The notes under the pieces were generated by a model, which was given only the letters and a program-made list of their open reading frames with translations, searched no databases and was not told the origin of the DNA. The translations under genes were made by a program, and so were the position numbers. From Latrodectus hesperus (taxonomy: Eukaryota > Arthropoda > Arachnida > Araneae > Theridiidae), in assembly GCA_037975125.1 (NCBI GenBank), contig CM075855.1, positions 83,846,778 to 83,910,777 on the forward strand: a stretch of DNA of 64,000 bases. The letters run 5' to 3'. The first letter of the stretch is position 1; every line of letters starts with the position of its first letter. Of the stretch, positions 1 through 14,574 are shown one piece after another.

Positions 1-3000
1 GAACAGCACTGTGTGAGTGACTGATATCATCGGAACCTACTCCTCATTTTAGTATGGATAGTAGATAAATGAGCCAAAGGACAACAGATCACTTGTTAAT
101 TTAATGCTACTGCATAGCAACATGTAATCTGCTACGCTATACGAAACCATTTCCTTTCGGTGAAGTATAGTAGTAATCATCCCAAGAGAGTTTTGATGAA
201 TGGGCAAATCAGGGAGCATTGATTAGCATAGGCACGTGAACACCATCATTCGACCATTGAGATGTGGAAAAATGTTACTTAAGTGATGATTATCACTATG
301 ATACACACCGAAGGCGAAGTATGTATATCACATGAAGTGAACTATTCGTCCTGTTTTACGCAACGAGATTAGAGAATCTAACTCAAGTCATTTGAAAATG
401 ATGCAAATTATACCCAATATAAGTGTGTTACAATAATTTTTGGCGTGTATTGCTTATAACTCTTTGCTTTTATAATTACGTTACAAAATAAAATTTTCCT
501 TTACTTCTATCTTTATAATACTTCTGCTATAATTATTTCAATCATTTGATAAATTTCCAAAATTTTAAATCCATATATTAAAATGGCAGCGTTTTTAAGT
601 TTTTAATATGTAACACGAGCAAAAATCAAAGATAAGTATTTTATTCTTAAGTGTTTTCTTTTTAAATTTCTTATACAATTTGAGAAACCGATCTATGATT
701 GAATGGATTGGAGAGCCAGTCTCTTATTGGAGTATAAATAGCTGTTGATGATAATTCTACGACTCAAATTACAATACTAGTCAATTAAAATTCGTTTGTA
801 CGGAACGAACAGCGAAACTTAATGTTGGATTTTCAGTTTTTTGAGAAATGACACCAAGTCTCTTATGATAGTCACTAAATATTAATTCACTATAATTTCT
901 TGGTTTTGGAATGTTACTTATTGCTATAAATCAACTTTAATATAGATAAAATATTATTAGCTGTTATAATTTATATTATTTCAAGTCAATCCAAATGCAA
1001 CTCTAAAGCTTTTTTTACGAGTGTCTGGTTAAATGAAAAATATTTTGCTATTAATCATTACCAATATTTTTCTTATTGAAATAAATTAATTTTAGCAATT
1101 TCACAAACACATATATAATTGATGAAATAAATTTAAAAATCAATTGTTGAGACTGTAATCTAAACGTATAATCTTATGCATTATTTGAAATTTTACAAGA
1201 TAAATTAATATAAAATATCCTTTAAAAATTAATAATTATTTGTTCTTTTGTTCTTAAACTTCTTTTAATTCTAAAATTTCTCTTTAATAAATTAATAATG
1301 TTGAATAATAAATATCACATTTTACATAAAGCATTTAAACAAATTAATAAACTGAGAACTCGAATTTTTAGATCATGTTTTCAAATCAAAATACAAAATT
1401 CATTGAATTTTGACATTTCAGATATCCGAAATTTTATAATTCGTTCCATTTTTGTTTTTCAAAAATAAACTCCAGAAATTCTTTTACTAATAAAATATGA
1501 GTTAGAAATTTCCATTAAAAAATTTTAAACTCGTGTTTTTATGGAATTTTTTACAAAATTTAACATAGGTTAAAAAAGTCATACAATTTAGGTAAAAGTA
1601 AGTAGAAATGTTTAAACTTATAGTCAAATAAATACATTTTATACTATTTTAAATTTGTATTATATTGAGTTCAGATAAGGTTTTTTTATAATGAGAACTT
1701 CCCTTAATTTATTAATGAATATATTAATTTTTAGCTCTAATATTGATAAATCCTCATTTTATTACTTAATCCAGACTATAACGTAATTTTTAGGCATGGA
1801 TTTTTTTTGTATGTGTTTACCACGTTAATGAAAGAAACTCTTGTTTAGGGTAATTTAATAAACTATAATGCGAAACATCACACAGTTTGGAAGCCCTGTA
1901 TCTATTCGACAAGCTCATCATTGTCACTGGAGCAACTAATTAATAGCCCTTCTATCCAATCACAAGAAAGAACTGGGTCGACGTCATGTTGAAGCTCCTG
2001 AACAAATTAATCGATTATTTTCTTTTTTCCTGTACTAGTTTGGTTATTCCATGGAGTTTAGCTGTTGCAATTATGACATATTGGCTATTAGATCACTCCT
2101 AGCGTGCAAGTTGTTCTCCTTTTTTGTTTTAGAGAAACTTTCCAAGCGTTAAATTTGTTTCCGAAAATTCACTTATTTTTCAAAATGTGTCAATTTTGAT
2201 GTTAATTAATTAGAATGTGAAATTTAATGTGATTATTTTTCCTACATCATCGAAATAAAATTTTCAAGGGTCCTTTAAGCATATTTTGCATTAAATTTGT
2301 CAAAATATTTCAGTCAAATGAGAAATTTTACGGATCGTTGAATAAAAATAAATATGATTCGAATGAGCACCTTTAAAACAAAAATAAATAAGAAAATTCA
2401 CTTACTCATCTAGAATAATAGGGAAATTAAATCAGTATTAAGCTAGTTTATTGTATATATTTTCTCACACTTATTCTTAAAAAGTGGATGAAGTACGTAT
2501 TTTCTATTAAACATAGCTAAAGAAATTTCTTAAATTTTTGACATGATAATTATTTTAAGACCATAAAATTTTTTTAATTTAATTTCAAGGTAAATTTATA
2601 GAACGATACTAACTAAAAATTCATTATTGTAACTTGTTTAAGTTCATTCATTCTAACAATCTGTTAAACTGTAAAAGTTGCTCATTTCATTTTACAAGTT
2701 TAGAAAATGTAAAAAATGTATTCAAATTATGCTTCCTTGAAGGAAATTTAAAATTTAAATTGTATGACAGCAATTTAATGCTATCTTAAGTAATTATAAA
2801 ATGTAAATTAGAACCAAAGAAGCTCTATTTATATTTCGTGTTATTTACCATGTTACAGGAATTATTGGTCATTATGTATAACATTAAATTTCCTTTTTTT
2901 CTATGAAACATCATTTAAAACACTATTTAATCTAAAAAATTTTTATCAAATTCATAAAATAGGTAATATAAATAATTTAAAATTCAATTATAAAATCTTT

Positions 3001-3130
3001 ATAAAGAAACATACATTCAATAAGAATCTTAAGGAAGAGTAGACCTATTAGAGCTTAATATATAAAGAAATACATACTTAAGATAAACTTAAAATTTGTC
3101 AAACTTAAGGTAAAATTTGCTTCTATACAT
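1..3130. other. AT-rich DNA, no gene seen
   Basis: I read both strands and saw no convincing exon, RNA gene or intact mobile element. The stretch is dominated by A/T runs with frequent stop codons in all frames. The 1860-2110 segment is somewhat more base-balanced, but I found no protein-like frame in it. Confidence 0.5.
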
Positions 3131-4325
3131 ACAGTAGTAACTCGTTTTTATGAACCTCTAATTTACGAACACTCACATTTTTATGAACTAGTAACTAGTC
3201 CTTACACTGACACCATAGAAACAATGATAAGTTTAATTCTATTGTACGAGCTAAAATTTTAAAAATCTTTTTTCGAATTTTCGTCTCTGACAAATAGCTT
3301 ATTTTTCATTTTATTATTTTATTATTTGATAGATTGAAACTTTTTTATTTGATTTATTTTATTCAGTGTCAGAAAATTTAATTCATTCTTGAATGAAGTG
3401 ATACGTTCAAGCCTTCCAGACATTGTTAGAACATACATTTTATGGGAAAGAACGGTTGTGTCGAATTAAACTTCTGTCCTCCTAGTTCGTAAGAGGTTAG
3501 AAAAGGAGATAAACTCTAAAAGTTTGAGCTCTGTTATTCTGTTTCTGGTTTCGTTTCATTTGTACAATTTAATTTATGAATTTTCGTTTACCAAGAGGAA
3601 GATTGAGTCTGTTCCATTGAACCATTTCTCTCAGTCGAATATGTCGCAATTGAAAAAATAAATGTGCTCATCAGTAGAAGTAAAATAGAAAATTCTGAAA
3701 GAAGCTGGCGAAGAAACTATTAAATAAGACAAAAATTTCCAAATGTATTGAATTCTAAAGGAAACAGTAACAGCAGGTGAACTTCCTCTCGAAAAAATTG
3801 TGGAGAAGTAGAATATCTCAATGGAAAACGGGTTGCGTGCTTGACTGAGAAAAATATGAGGAATCAACATTCTTGTTGATGGTATAATATCATTAAAGGG
3901 AAATCCAACTATTTTACTATGAGGCTGAATTTTTTTCTACTTCTAAGTGCAGATTAAAAGAAAACTGTAGTCAAATAACAAACATTAAAACTATAACAAA
4001 GAACAAAAGTAACACGATCTCAGATAAGAAAATTGAAGCCAGAGAAATCTATAAATCACTCAATTTGAGACGAGCTCTGCCGTATCTCTCCCACAAGTGT
4101 CCTGAATTCAGTGCAGGGCAACGACTCAAATGATACACATCCATTTCCTCTTGTTAAGAAAGATATGCTTGACAATAGTTTTAAAGGATATAAACGTATA
4201 AAGAGACAATACAAATGCAAAGATTTGAAAGCATCAGACGATTGGAAACAAAAACTTATAACAAATGTATTCACTCACTATATGCTATCATAATGTATAT
4301 TTTATAAAAAACTGGTAGTTACTAT
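3131..4325 (+). mobile_element. Possible decayed pogo/Tigger-like DNA transposon
   Basis: The left edge, after a TA, begins CAGTAGTAACTCG and continues with the 'TTTTTATGAACCTC...TTTACGAAC' style that is typical of pogo/Tigger terminal repeats, with a second TTTTTATGAAC just inside. A weak inverted match to this end (ATAAAAAACTGGTAGTTACTA) lies near 4303-4325. Between the ends no frame gives a recognisable transposase. The 60-codon frame at 4111-4293 has no motif I know. The call rests on the left terminal repeat only and the right end is doubtful. Confidence 0.3.
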
Positions 4326-4401
4326 TATATTTTAATGCTTATCAAGCACATTCAAAAAAGTCAGTCTTACTCACAGGTATTTCCATTACTTTATAACCAC
4401 C

Positions 4402-4405
<4 letters not shown>

Positions 4406-4496
<91 letters not shown>
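4406..4496. repeat. (TA)n microsatellite
   Basis: Perfect TA dinucleotide array of about 90 bp. The IYIY-type reading frames over it are artefacts. Confidence 0.97.
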
Positions 4497-4499
<3 letters not shown>

Positions 4500-7098
4500 T
4501 TTAAATTAAAAATAATTTCATCTTATTGAATTATCCTTTTATTTTATCTCAATTAAATTGTGATGAACATCATCTTAACTCATCTACAATACCTATCATT
4601 ATTTATATGAACACAGAAAAAGCAAAATTTGTGTGTACAGTGGATCTTAAGCATTGCATTTGAAATGTAAAAATTTTATTTTTAAACACACAATAGATTT
4701 GATAGAGAAATCTCTAGTTAAATATTAAATAAAGGTATTTGTAAAACATTTAATTTATAAGGAAATACTTTCGAAAGAATATTTTGGATTTTTCTTATTA
4801 TTTCCTGAAAAACTGAACGTTTTTCAAAAGAATTTACTGATATTTTTATTTGAATTGTTCTCGATATACTGCTTGAGGGAAACTGAATCATTAAAAATTT
4901 TTTTATATTATCTAAGTTTTCATTTTTTTATTGCAGTGAAGAATTTTCGAGATTAATTTTCAGTAAATAATATGTGAAAGGTCCCTTTAAAAATCTCTAT
5001 TTCGGACAAATCAATGAAGTGGAATGCCTGAAGCGGCGATGAAGCCTAGCCGGCAAATCCCGATATTCGAGGGGGCTTTGTGTCAATGACGTCACAATAC
5101 CCCTCACTTGCTTCAAGAGCTCACCCTCTCGATTAAGTTTGAGGTTGAAGTTGAGTCTCTTACCCTTGAAGAGTTTTTACCCAGTTTATTCACGGCAGCG
5201 TAGAAGAGCTCTGTTCACGTCTCCAATGGAGACGGTAGGATTTCGATCTGTCGAATGGCAACATCTGTGACTTCGAAATGTTTTGAGTAGAATTCTTTCT
5301 GACCTGAGTACAAAGTAAATACGGAATCGAGGGAAAAGAGGGACGTTCCTGAATAATATCAATTTCATTTTATTCATTTAATACACCTCTTTTCTGAGTA
5401 CCTTTCTAAAATTCCAGAGTCGCTGTGTGTCACGAAGTGGAAAAGTTGGGTTAAAAAAAGTTCAAATCAAGAAAGTTTTTAAAAAAAATGTTTACATTTT
5501 CAAAATAAATACATTTTTTAATATATTGATTTGAATAGCTTTAGTTTATTAACATTAGACAATATAAGATTTGTGACTTTGTAATTTTATGCAAATATTT
5601 TTGTTTCAGCCTTTGAAATGTAATTCATATTATTTTAAGAAAAATTAAATCATTATAAATGGTATGTTATATTTTAAATAGTAGGATATTTTATGTTACT
5701 TTCATTAAATATTTGTTTTTTAAAAAAGTTGAACTCACATGTATTTATCGGTTTTATTAAATAAATTATCCAATCTAGGAAAAAATATTTAATTCTTTCT
5801 ATTTAATTTTTATAAGTGACCAAAAATACTTTTTAACTTATCATAAATAGATGTTGCTGTTAATAAATCAGTGCAACTTGAAAGTGGTTCCACAGTAATT
5901 CGATTTAAAGAAACATAGCCAATTAAATGTCTTAAAAATATATTGAAAACAGATTATTTACTGACGATTATGATTTTGAAGAGATTCGTTGGCCTTTGTT
6001 CATTCACATTTGAGGAACAAATATTAAATTTCTTTTAAAATCATAATGTTTAAATGAACATTGAATTTTTTTACTAAAGACAACTTTAACTATGGAACTT
6101 TAGAAAATTTCGTAATTTAAAGTTCATTCTGCACATTGTTTGAGAGAACATAGAAAATTTTATTAGCAGAAGAGTGTTCCATTCATTTTTGGAGAGGGAA
6201 AAAAACTGATTCTATCTTCTGAAACCACAAAAAATAACAATTTCTATATCATCTGCTTCCAAAACTGTAAAAAAGTAAAATGATACATATTTCACTCAAA
6301 TTATTCCCGAATTTGAGGGTAGACTTCGTTCTAAAGGATAATTTGAGTTTAGAAATAGAACTAATTTAATTAAAACTTTATTAAAAAATGATAAATCAAG
6401 TGAAGTTCATCAATCAATCAAATCAATCAATGTTTCAAATGAAGAAAATAAAGAAATATACTTTTTGTGAAGATATGTATTCTTTCTTTTTTTTATCAGA
6501 AAACATTTTTGCAATTTTGATTTCCTTTTAAATGGTTTTTTGCCATTTTAGTTTCAGCACACGTTTTAAATGTACCTTAATGATGATTTGATATTTATGA
6601 ACTTCAAGATGTAAAGATCCTTTATTCTCCACAATTCTCAATAACAATAAAATTAAAAAAACATAAAAAATGCTTTTAGCTGATCAAAACAATGATATAA
6701 TAGCTATTTTTTTACAATGTACACTTAAATCTGAAAATAATTATCCTATTGGGTGCACTTGATATTAGTCCCAATTTCGCTGTACTGTTTTTTAGTTTTA
6801 ATAGCTTAGCTAATTAATTTTAATGTATTAATATATGATATATATATATTTTCCTTATTTTTAAAACACAGCTTTGCAGATGAAATTCTGTTTCTCATAT
6901 AAGTGAAGGTGTGTTCCGCCCTAATACATGAAGAGCGTCATTCCTAAAAACATATTTCCATCACCAGAACTCACTAGGCTTTAGTATTAATCTTTTTCAA
7001 ATCTGATGCATTTAAATCCATTCATTTTATTAATAAAGAGCTTTTTAGAAAATCTTTTAAAACCTGATTTATAAGAAAACTGCTCATTTTCATTGGAC
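4497..7098. other. AT-rich DNA with one GC-richer island, no recognised gene
   Basis: Apart from the island listed at 5020-5410 I see only low-complexity AT-rich sequence and a short ATCA-type repeat near 6408-6432. No exon with plausible splice sites was recognised. Confidence 0.45.
5020..5410. promoter_or_regulatory. GC-richer island with a CRE palindrome; candidate promoter or unrecorded repeat
   Basis: About 390 bp clearly richer in G+C than its surroundings, with several CpGs and a perfect CRE-type palindrome TGACGTCA at about 5088-5095. It has no tRNA boxes or terminal repeats that I can see. The longest frame (63 codons, minus strand) has no recognisable motif. It lies on the 5' side of the myosin exon, so a distal promoter or noncoding first exon is possible. 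An uncharacterised repeat fits equally well. Confidence 0.3.
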
Positions 7099-7100
7099 GT

Positions 7101-7338
7101 TACTTATGACACTTGGACAAGCCAAGCTCACGATGCCGTTGGCTATGGGAATTTAGGTCAGTAGGGTGCTTCTTTCGTTTAACCAGAGCACCGCGAAAGT
7201 GAAAGTACGACTTTGCTCTCAACTCCTCCGATAGATAGCAACACCAGAAAATCCACTCCTTCAATTTTGATATTGATCTGAAGGGGAGAAATTTTTCTCC
7301 AGAACATATTACACCCATAGTAACTGTTGAACAACAAG
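7101..7338 (-). mobile_element. SINE family A copy, 5' truncated
   Basis: Read on the minus strand, this is the body and tail of the SINE found complete at 15981-16367. Shared landmarks are the reverse complements of GACACTTGGACAAGCCAAGC, the AGCACCNCGAAAGTGAAAGTACGACTTTGC-like block and the segment around TTGATATTGATCTGAAGGGG. The tRNA-like head with A and B boxes is missing, as is usual for 5'-truncated retroposed copies. The 102-codon minus-strand frame across it is not a gene. Confidence 0.8.
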
Positions 7339-7602
7339 GCAAATAATCTTTTGAATTAATGACAAATCCTAAGAAATATTGCTGCATATTGAATACGTAT
7401 ATTGTCATGGCACATAGTTGAACCCTGTATAGTATGTAAATTTTTAAGTATGTTTAATTTACTTATTGATTTTTATTTAAATTCGGATAGTTTTTTAGCT
7501 TTTGGTTTTCATAAACATTGATTTTATTGTCTCTTTGGATAGCAAATAATAAATTGATTTTTGAAATTTAGTTTATTTATTTTCTTAATTCTTGAGATTC
7601 TT

Positions 7603-7604
<2 letters not shown>

Positions 7605-7655
<51 letters not shown>
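7605..7655. repeat. (TA)n microsatellite
   Basis: Perfect TA array of about 50 bp. Confidence 0.95.
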
Positions 7656-7659
<4 letters not shown>

Positions 7660-7852
7660 CAATCTATTAAAAATAATTATTTATCTTTTATGCAAAATAC
7701 ATCTTTGTTTTTAAAAACTATATAAACTTTCTTTTTCTTTTCAATGCTAATGAGTTTACAAAATTAGAAGTTAGAGCTTTCTTATTTCATTATATTCTTA
7801 ACTGCCGATTTATTTCTATCGCCTGAAATATCATAACTTAACCCATGGATTT

Positions 7853-8014
7853 ATCACTGGTGTTTAAACTGGAGCCTTCATCTCACTGATGTTTAAACTG
7901 GAGTTTCATCTCACTGATGTTTAAACTGGAGCCTTCATGTCACTGATGTTTAAACTGGAGCTTTCATCTCACTGATGTTTAAACTGGAGCCTTAATCTTA
8001 CTGATGTTTAAACT
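7853..8014 (+). repeat. 29-bp minisatellite, about six copies
   Basis: Tandem units of about 29 bp built round TGATGTTTAAACTGGAG followed by a variable CCTTCATCTCAC part. Copies differ by single substitutions and one short deletion (GGAGTTTCATC). Each unit holds the palindrome GTTTAAAC. The array ends in a pyrimidine-rich run and TTTCAG, directly before the unrecognised coding candidate at 8042. Confidence 0.92.
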
Positions 8015-8041
8015 GGTTCTCTCTATATTTCAGGGCCATAG

Positions 8042-8239
8042 GAACATAAAGTTCGATACAAGTTTAATAAGCCTGCGCCGTATACATATGATGGCAAATA
8101 TCAACAGGATTTGCTAGTTACCAGACCAGATAACTTCTGGAAACACGCTAGACTTAGTTCTCCACTGGGCTGCATGAATCTATCATCTATCCATTTCATC
8201 AAGATAATGAAACTTTGTAGCATAACACGAAATATTTAA
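8042..8239 (+). CDS. Unrecognised coding candidate (possible 3'-terminal exon or coding relic)
   Basis: An open frame of 65 codons runs from 8042 to the TAA at 8237-8239, with no ATG at its start. Base composition is more coding-like than the neighbourhood. The peptide has a plausible globular mix (starts EHKVRYKFNKPAPYTYDG; later NFWKHARLSSPLGC). Upstream lies a polypyrimidine-containing TTCTCTCTATATTTCAG with a further AG at 8040-8041. The in-frame TAG at 8039-8041 means the frame can only be entered through an acceptor at that last AG. A canonical AATAAA at 8238-8243 overlaps the stop codon, which would suit a terminal exon. I do not recognise the protein family. It could also be a fragment of an old retroposed gene or mobile element. 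Confidence 0.38.
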   Translation, partial: EHKVRYKFNKPAPYTYDGKYQQDLLVTRPDNFWKHARLSSPLGCMNLSSIHFIKIMKLCSITRNI

Positions 8240-8249
8240 TAAAATGCAA

Positions 8250-9704
<1,455 letters not shown>

Positions 9705-12700
9705 GCTACGTTATACCGGGACCTGGCTGTTTATATATGTAATAAAAATTATATATATGGTTACTCTAAATCATTAAATCATTTTTACAAAATATGAGGA
9801 ATTATAAGCAATAATTATCATGATTTACGAAGGTCACTGTGGAATAGAGTTTGCTGTCAGACAAAATGTGTTAACTGCGAGGTCTTAAAGTCACTTGTTT
9901 ATTCAATGTTGCTTCATTATTAAATAATAATATTTCTATAGAAATGGAGGATTGATATTTTTCATCCCAGTCAGAAAATGCTCACTCTGCCTTCATTTCT
10001 TGTAATTAAATTAATCATTTGTATGCAAGTGTTACACTATTTGAATGGGGTAAGGATGCATATATTTATCCTGAAAAAATGCATGAAATCCTTTCTGAGA
10101 ACTACTTATTACGAATGACACGAATCGCGTATAAATTATGTTATGTATAGTAATAAAATGAGCAACACAGTAAAATACATACCTAAAATCATGACAGTTT
10201 GTTGTTTCTGTAAATATTAATTTTGTTATGGTATTATAATGAGCCCAAATCTTTACATTAAAGGAGTAACTATTTTTAGAGTGTTAAACGTAAATTAACG
10301 TGTAATATGAAAACATGTTAAAAGAAATATTTCAGAATGTCAGGATATTGAAATGAGCAACAATAAAATACATTCATGATATCATAAAATTGTTATTTCT
10401 ACAGCAGTCATTTTTGCAAAAATAAGAAGTTAACAGATGAACTATTTAATGGCAGGTCATAGATGATATATTCAGCCATCTGTTCGGCAGCAGCAGAAAT
10501 ACAAAACTCACAAAAAATCGCATATAGAGTGAGTGATCGGTTAATGAACATAACCCGTAACAAGACTGTTCACTATCCAAATTTTTCCTTAGCCGATCAT
10601 CGATTTACCATAGTTTTTTTTTGTGAAATTGATGAATTGAACGCCTTGAGACCTTAAAAATTAAATTAAAAAAGGATGTATAATTTCTTAGTAAGTTTAT
10701 TAAAAAACAGTACATGTGCGTATAATCACGCATATTAATTAGTCTTTTTTTATGAGGTATTAAAGAACATGTCCAATGACGATTGTTTTCTCTTTTTTTT
10801 GGGCTTTTTTTTCGGAAATGATTGTTGTTGTAAAGATCCCTAACCTTACTGATATCAGCTTAGTTTGGGAGCCATTCTTAGACCATTGCTCAGACATCCT
10901 AACACTTCTTCAACGGATGAACGAGGGGGTGCTCAAAATGAAATCGGTTTTTGTTTTTAATGAAATCAAAACCCAAACTGATGGTTTACTTTGGCAATAA
11001 ATATTCTATTAGAAAAATGTTTTTTACATTATAGAAATTTGAAGTTTAATAGGAAAGTGGCATAGTTCAAGAGAGATAAAATGACTTTTGGTCCGTGGAG
11101 TCCTACTCATTATACGTTGAGAGCGAAGAAGTGTTCGTTAGAATTCGTTTTAGTTCGTTATTCGAATATGTGTTTGATGTTCGAATGCAAAAGTTTTTTG
11201 GGAAAGTATTCGTTATCGGATTTGTTAGCAATCCAAACTGTTTGTTAACTTATCAATCACACTAGCAAAATTAATTTTTATTTTAAAGTATATTGGTGAT
11301 TTAAATTAACGATACAAATGAATGTTTTAAATAAGGCTAGATATAACAGTGATTACAAGAGAAAAATGGAAAAGTTCTTAACAAAAATAATTTTAGTGCC
11401 CCGTAATAATTAAACTAATGATCAATTTAAAAAAATTTTTCTGAAGCAAAATGGTTTTCTATTTTTGTTTGAAATAGTGACTGGAAAGTTGTGTGGAAAT
11501 TTCGTGATACAAAATACATAATTTTTCAATACTTATCATAAAATATTATGTTTTCTCTTCAATGAAAATTTGGACCTTGGTAGTAAAATTCGAGAATCCT
11601 AGTAAGTACTTTATAGAGTTTCTTTAACATTTTGTTTTCGAAAGATTTTTATATCCTTCATTATTGCTCACTTTAGAGAAATTGATTTTATGTGTTCTTT
11701 CTTTTTGTCATTCCCACACACAAACACCTCCTTTTAATTTTCCTACTTTATCTCAAATTCATAACCACTATTTGCTCTCAAGGTCTCCAATTTTTTTTCA
11801 ATTTCTTTGGCTTTTATTTTTAATAAGCTTAAGTCAAATAAGCAATGATGTCTGAAGATGATACCAGCAAAGAAATGTAATTGATCTTACATGATTTCAG
11901 TTATTTCTACCTAATGGATTGCTTTAAAGCCATTCAAATATAATAACTCCTTGTCACACAAGTTTTTTCTTGTTGCTTTAATTGTAGAAATGTGAACAGG
12001 TTTTACATTTAGGAACTTGTGTTTTTATTATCATTAATTAATGTAATTGAGTTAAAGTGAGGGAAGAAGCATTTCGATGCAATATGTTTAACGTTTCTTC
12101 ATCGTGTTTAACTGTCTTATAAGAAAAAAAAATAGGAATTTGATTGCTTATTTAATTTAATATCTGTGTGTGTTTCTTTCTAATTTCTTTCTTTATAAAT
12201 TTCTTTTAATCAATATTTTTTTAATCAAGATATTTTTAACCATAAACCTTTAATATTTATGTTTATTACAATGTACTTTTCGTAAAAGTCACTGAAAGTT
12301 TAAATGAATGTTAATATAAATATACTACTATAGTTAGTATACCATTGATGTATAGCTATATGCTGTATATATATGGTATACTACATAACTACAGTAGTAT
12401 GATGAATTAAATTCTCTAATTAGATAAAATTAATGGAAAAGAGATAATGCACATGATTTGTTGGTCTTAATGCACTTATATGCAATTAAATATTTTATAA
12501 TAGCTTGTAAAATTTCGCTGAGTGGTATTAAAATTTTAGACCTGTCTGTTTTTTCTGGTAAATTATAAAATCAATAGATGGGTTAAAAAATAGAAAAGTG
12601 AAATTGAAATCATAAAAATTTTGAGAAGGGAAACAAAAATAACTTTTACACTAATATACAGTTTTTCAATTAGCGAGAAAAGAATGCCTTATTCATCAGA

Positions 12701-14490
12701 ATTCTTGAGGAAATTTCATCATATTTTGCCAACCTGAGTTTATTAAACTAAAAGAACAGAATATGTATAAAAATTTCGTTTAAACCATCTTTATATTAAT
12801 ATGAGGGTTATGAATAATTTGTATGATTGCTTTGATATAATTGGTTTATAAAAGTATACATTGATTATAGAAGCAGAGTATTTACAAAAGCTGTATCTTA
12901 TAGACAAATATTGTTCCTCAGCATTAATTAGATTTTCCAATTAAAAGAATGTAAAATCTAAATCATCTATCAAAAATTGCCCTGTTGAAAAATAAAATAT
13001 TTTACATCATTTAAAATATTCCTTTAAATTTTTTCTTAAAACTAGAAAAAAGTAAATAGTAATTTATTAAATAAATCTTGGTTTTATCTTCAGATAAAAG
13101 AATCAAAATTACATAAAATTGTGTGTATTTTCGTATTTTTTGATTTTGTTATGGCATCCTTACATCACATAAATAGATAAATATTAAGTTCTTAAGTTTT
13201 TTAAATGTTGCATTGAGTAAACTTAATATGACATTATACGTTTATATCAGCGTTATTAAGTCCCATTGTACTTTAACATTAGTTGTACAAGAGTTATTGC
13301 TTAAAATTGGTATTAAAATTGCTTAAAATTATATGATTCCTGATTTGTCAACACGGAATTCTTTCAGTTTCCTGAACAAGTGTACTGTAATGACTATTAT
13401 TAGATAGCGTAATTACCAATGAAGATAAAAGCGATAAAAATAAAAGTCATAAATAGTAGATGAATATTTCTTCAGTGAATAGAGCATTTTCTATATTCTA
13501 GGATTTTAAAAATCTCTTTTAAATTCCTGTATCAATTCAAATATCTATAAATATGCGTGATATTACAAGGACTACATTTTGACTGGGAAGAATGAAGGAT
13601 AAGACCAAATCCACACTTTATAGAATATAACTATACGACTTCAAATTTATAGTTATTTGAATATTAGTTCTCTTTATTTTCTATTTCTTTCCCAACACCT
13701 TTTCTAATGCAATAATACTAAAGATTATGTAACCAACAATAACTTCTTCTTTTTTTTAAAGTAACGATATTGTTTCAAGATCTTGAATTGGAAATTTTGC
13801 ATTATTAGTAATCCACCAAATAATAAATCTGATTTTTTTTAATTTAAAAATAAGCAAATATTTAAAACTGCTTAACTACATAAAATAAGGCTGAGCATGT
13901 TGCAGCCAAATTTAATAAAAGTGTTCCCAACTAAATCAATATGAAAATTAAACCCCACCAACTTTATACGGTTTTCGATATCGGTTCTTACATTACTTTG
14001 CCCATAATCTTGAGTAGCGATGTCACCAACTTGGATTGACTCAAAATAAATCCTTAAGTTAATGTTATTGGAAATCTTGTCGTATATCTGGTGGGATTTC
14101 CAGTGATATTAACTTGGAAGTGAGATGTGTCTTATGAGTGAAGACATCGCCTCAAAGACAAGGTCGATGCAGTGTTAAAGAGAGCTATCATGATTAAATT
14201 ATTATTTTTTGCCCTTAAAGTCCAGTATTGAAAGTGAAACTAAGAAGTAAAATTAACTGTTAGTGTAACAGATAGTCACATTAAATAAATTTGAAGTGTA
14301 ATTATTTATATTTCTGCATGAAAACAATGAGTCATTTTTCTACAGAAAGAATATCATTTTATCAATACTAATTAATTATACATTATCATAAAAGGATTTT
14401 ATAAAAAGAAAAACTTTAACATTAATTGAGATCCTTTCTGGTGTGTTTTGGAAAAATGAATTAAAATATTGACATTTCGCAAAAGTATTA

Positions 14491-14492
<2 letters not shown>
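9705..14492. other. AT-rich DNA, no recognised gene
   Basis: The plus frames at 10463-10657, 10776-11000 and 11664-11855 (63-74 codons) have no recognisable motifs or convincing splice context. A hairpin-forming sequence at 12321-12400 is listed separately. The segment 13980-14180 is more base-balanced but gives no protein-like frame. Confidence 0.45.
12321..12400. repeat. Imperfect palindrome / hairpin
   Basis: The arms ATACTACTATAGTTAGTATACCA (left, about 12322-12344) and its near reverse complement at about 12374-12400 flank a ~29-nt TA-rich loop. The right arm has a few extra bases. It could form a cruciform or RNA hairpin. No element family was recognised. Confidence 0.6.

Positions 14493-14573
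<81 letters not shown>
14493..14573. repeat. (TA)n microsatellite
   Basis: Perfect TA array of about 80 bp. Confidence 0.97.

Positions 14574-14574
<1 letters not shown>

Noticed and set aside
3631..3870. 79-codon minus frame inside the possible pogo-like element as a gene
   Set aside because: Phe/Ser/Tyr-rich chance frame with no motif, and it does not resemble a pogo transposase on either strand.
7853..8014. CRISPR-like array
   Set aside because: The 29-bp units are contiguous with no unique spacers, so it is a minisatellite in a eukaryotic genome.
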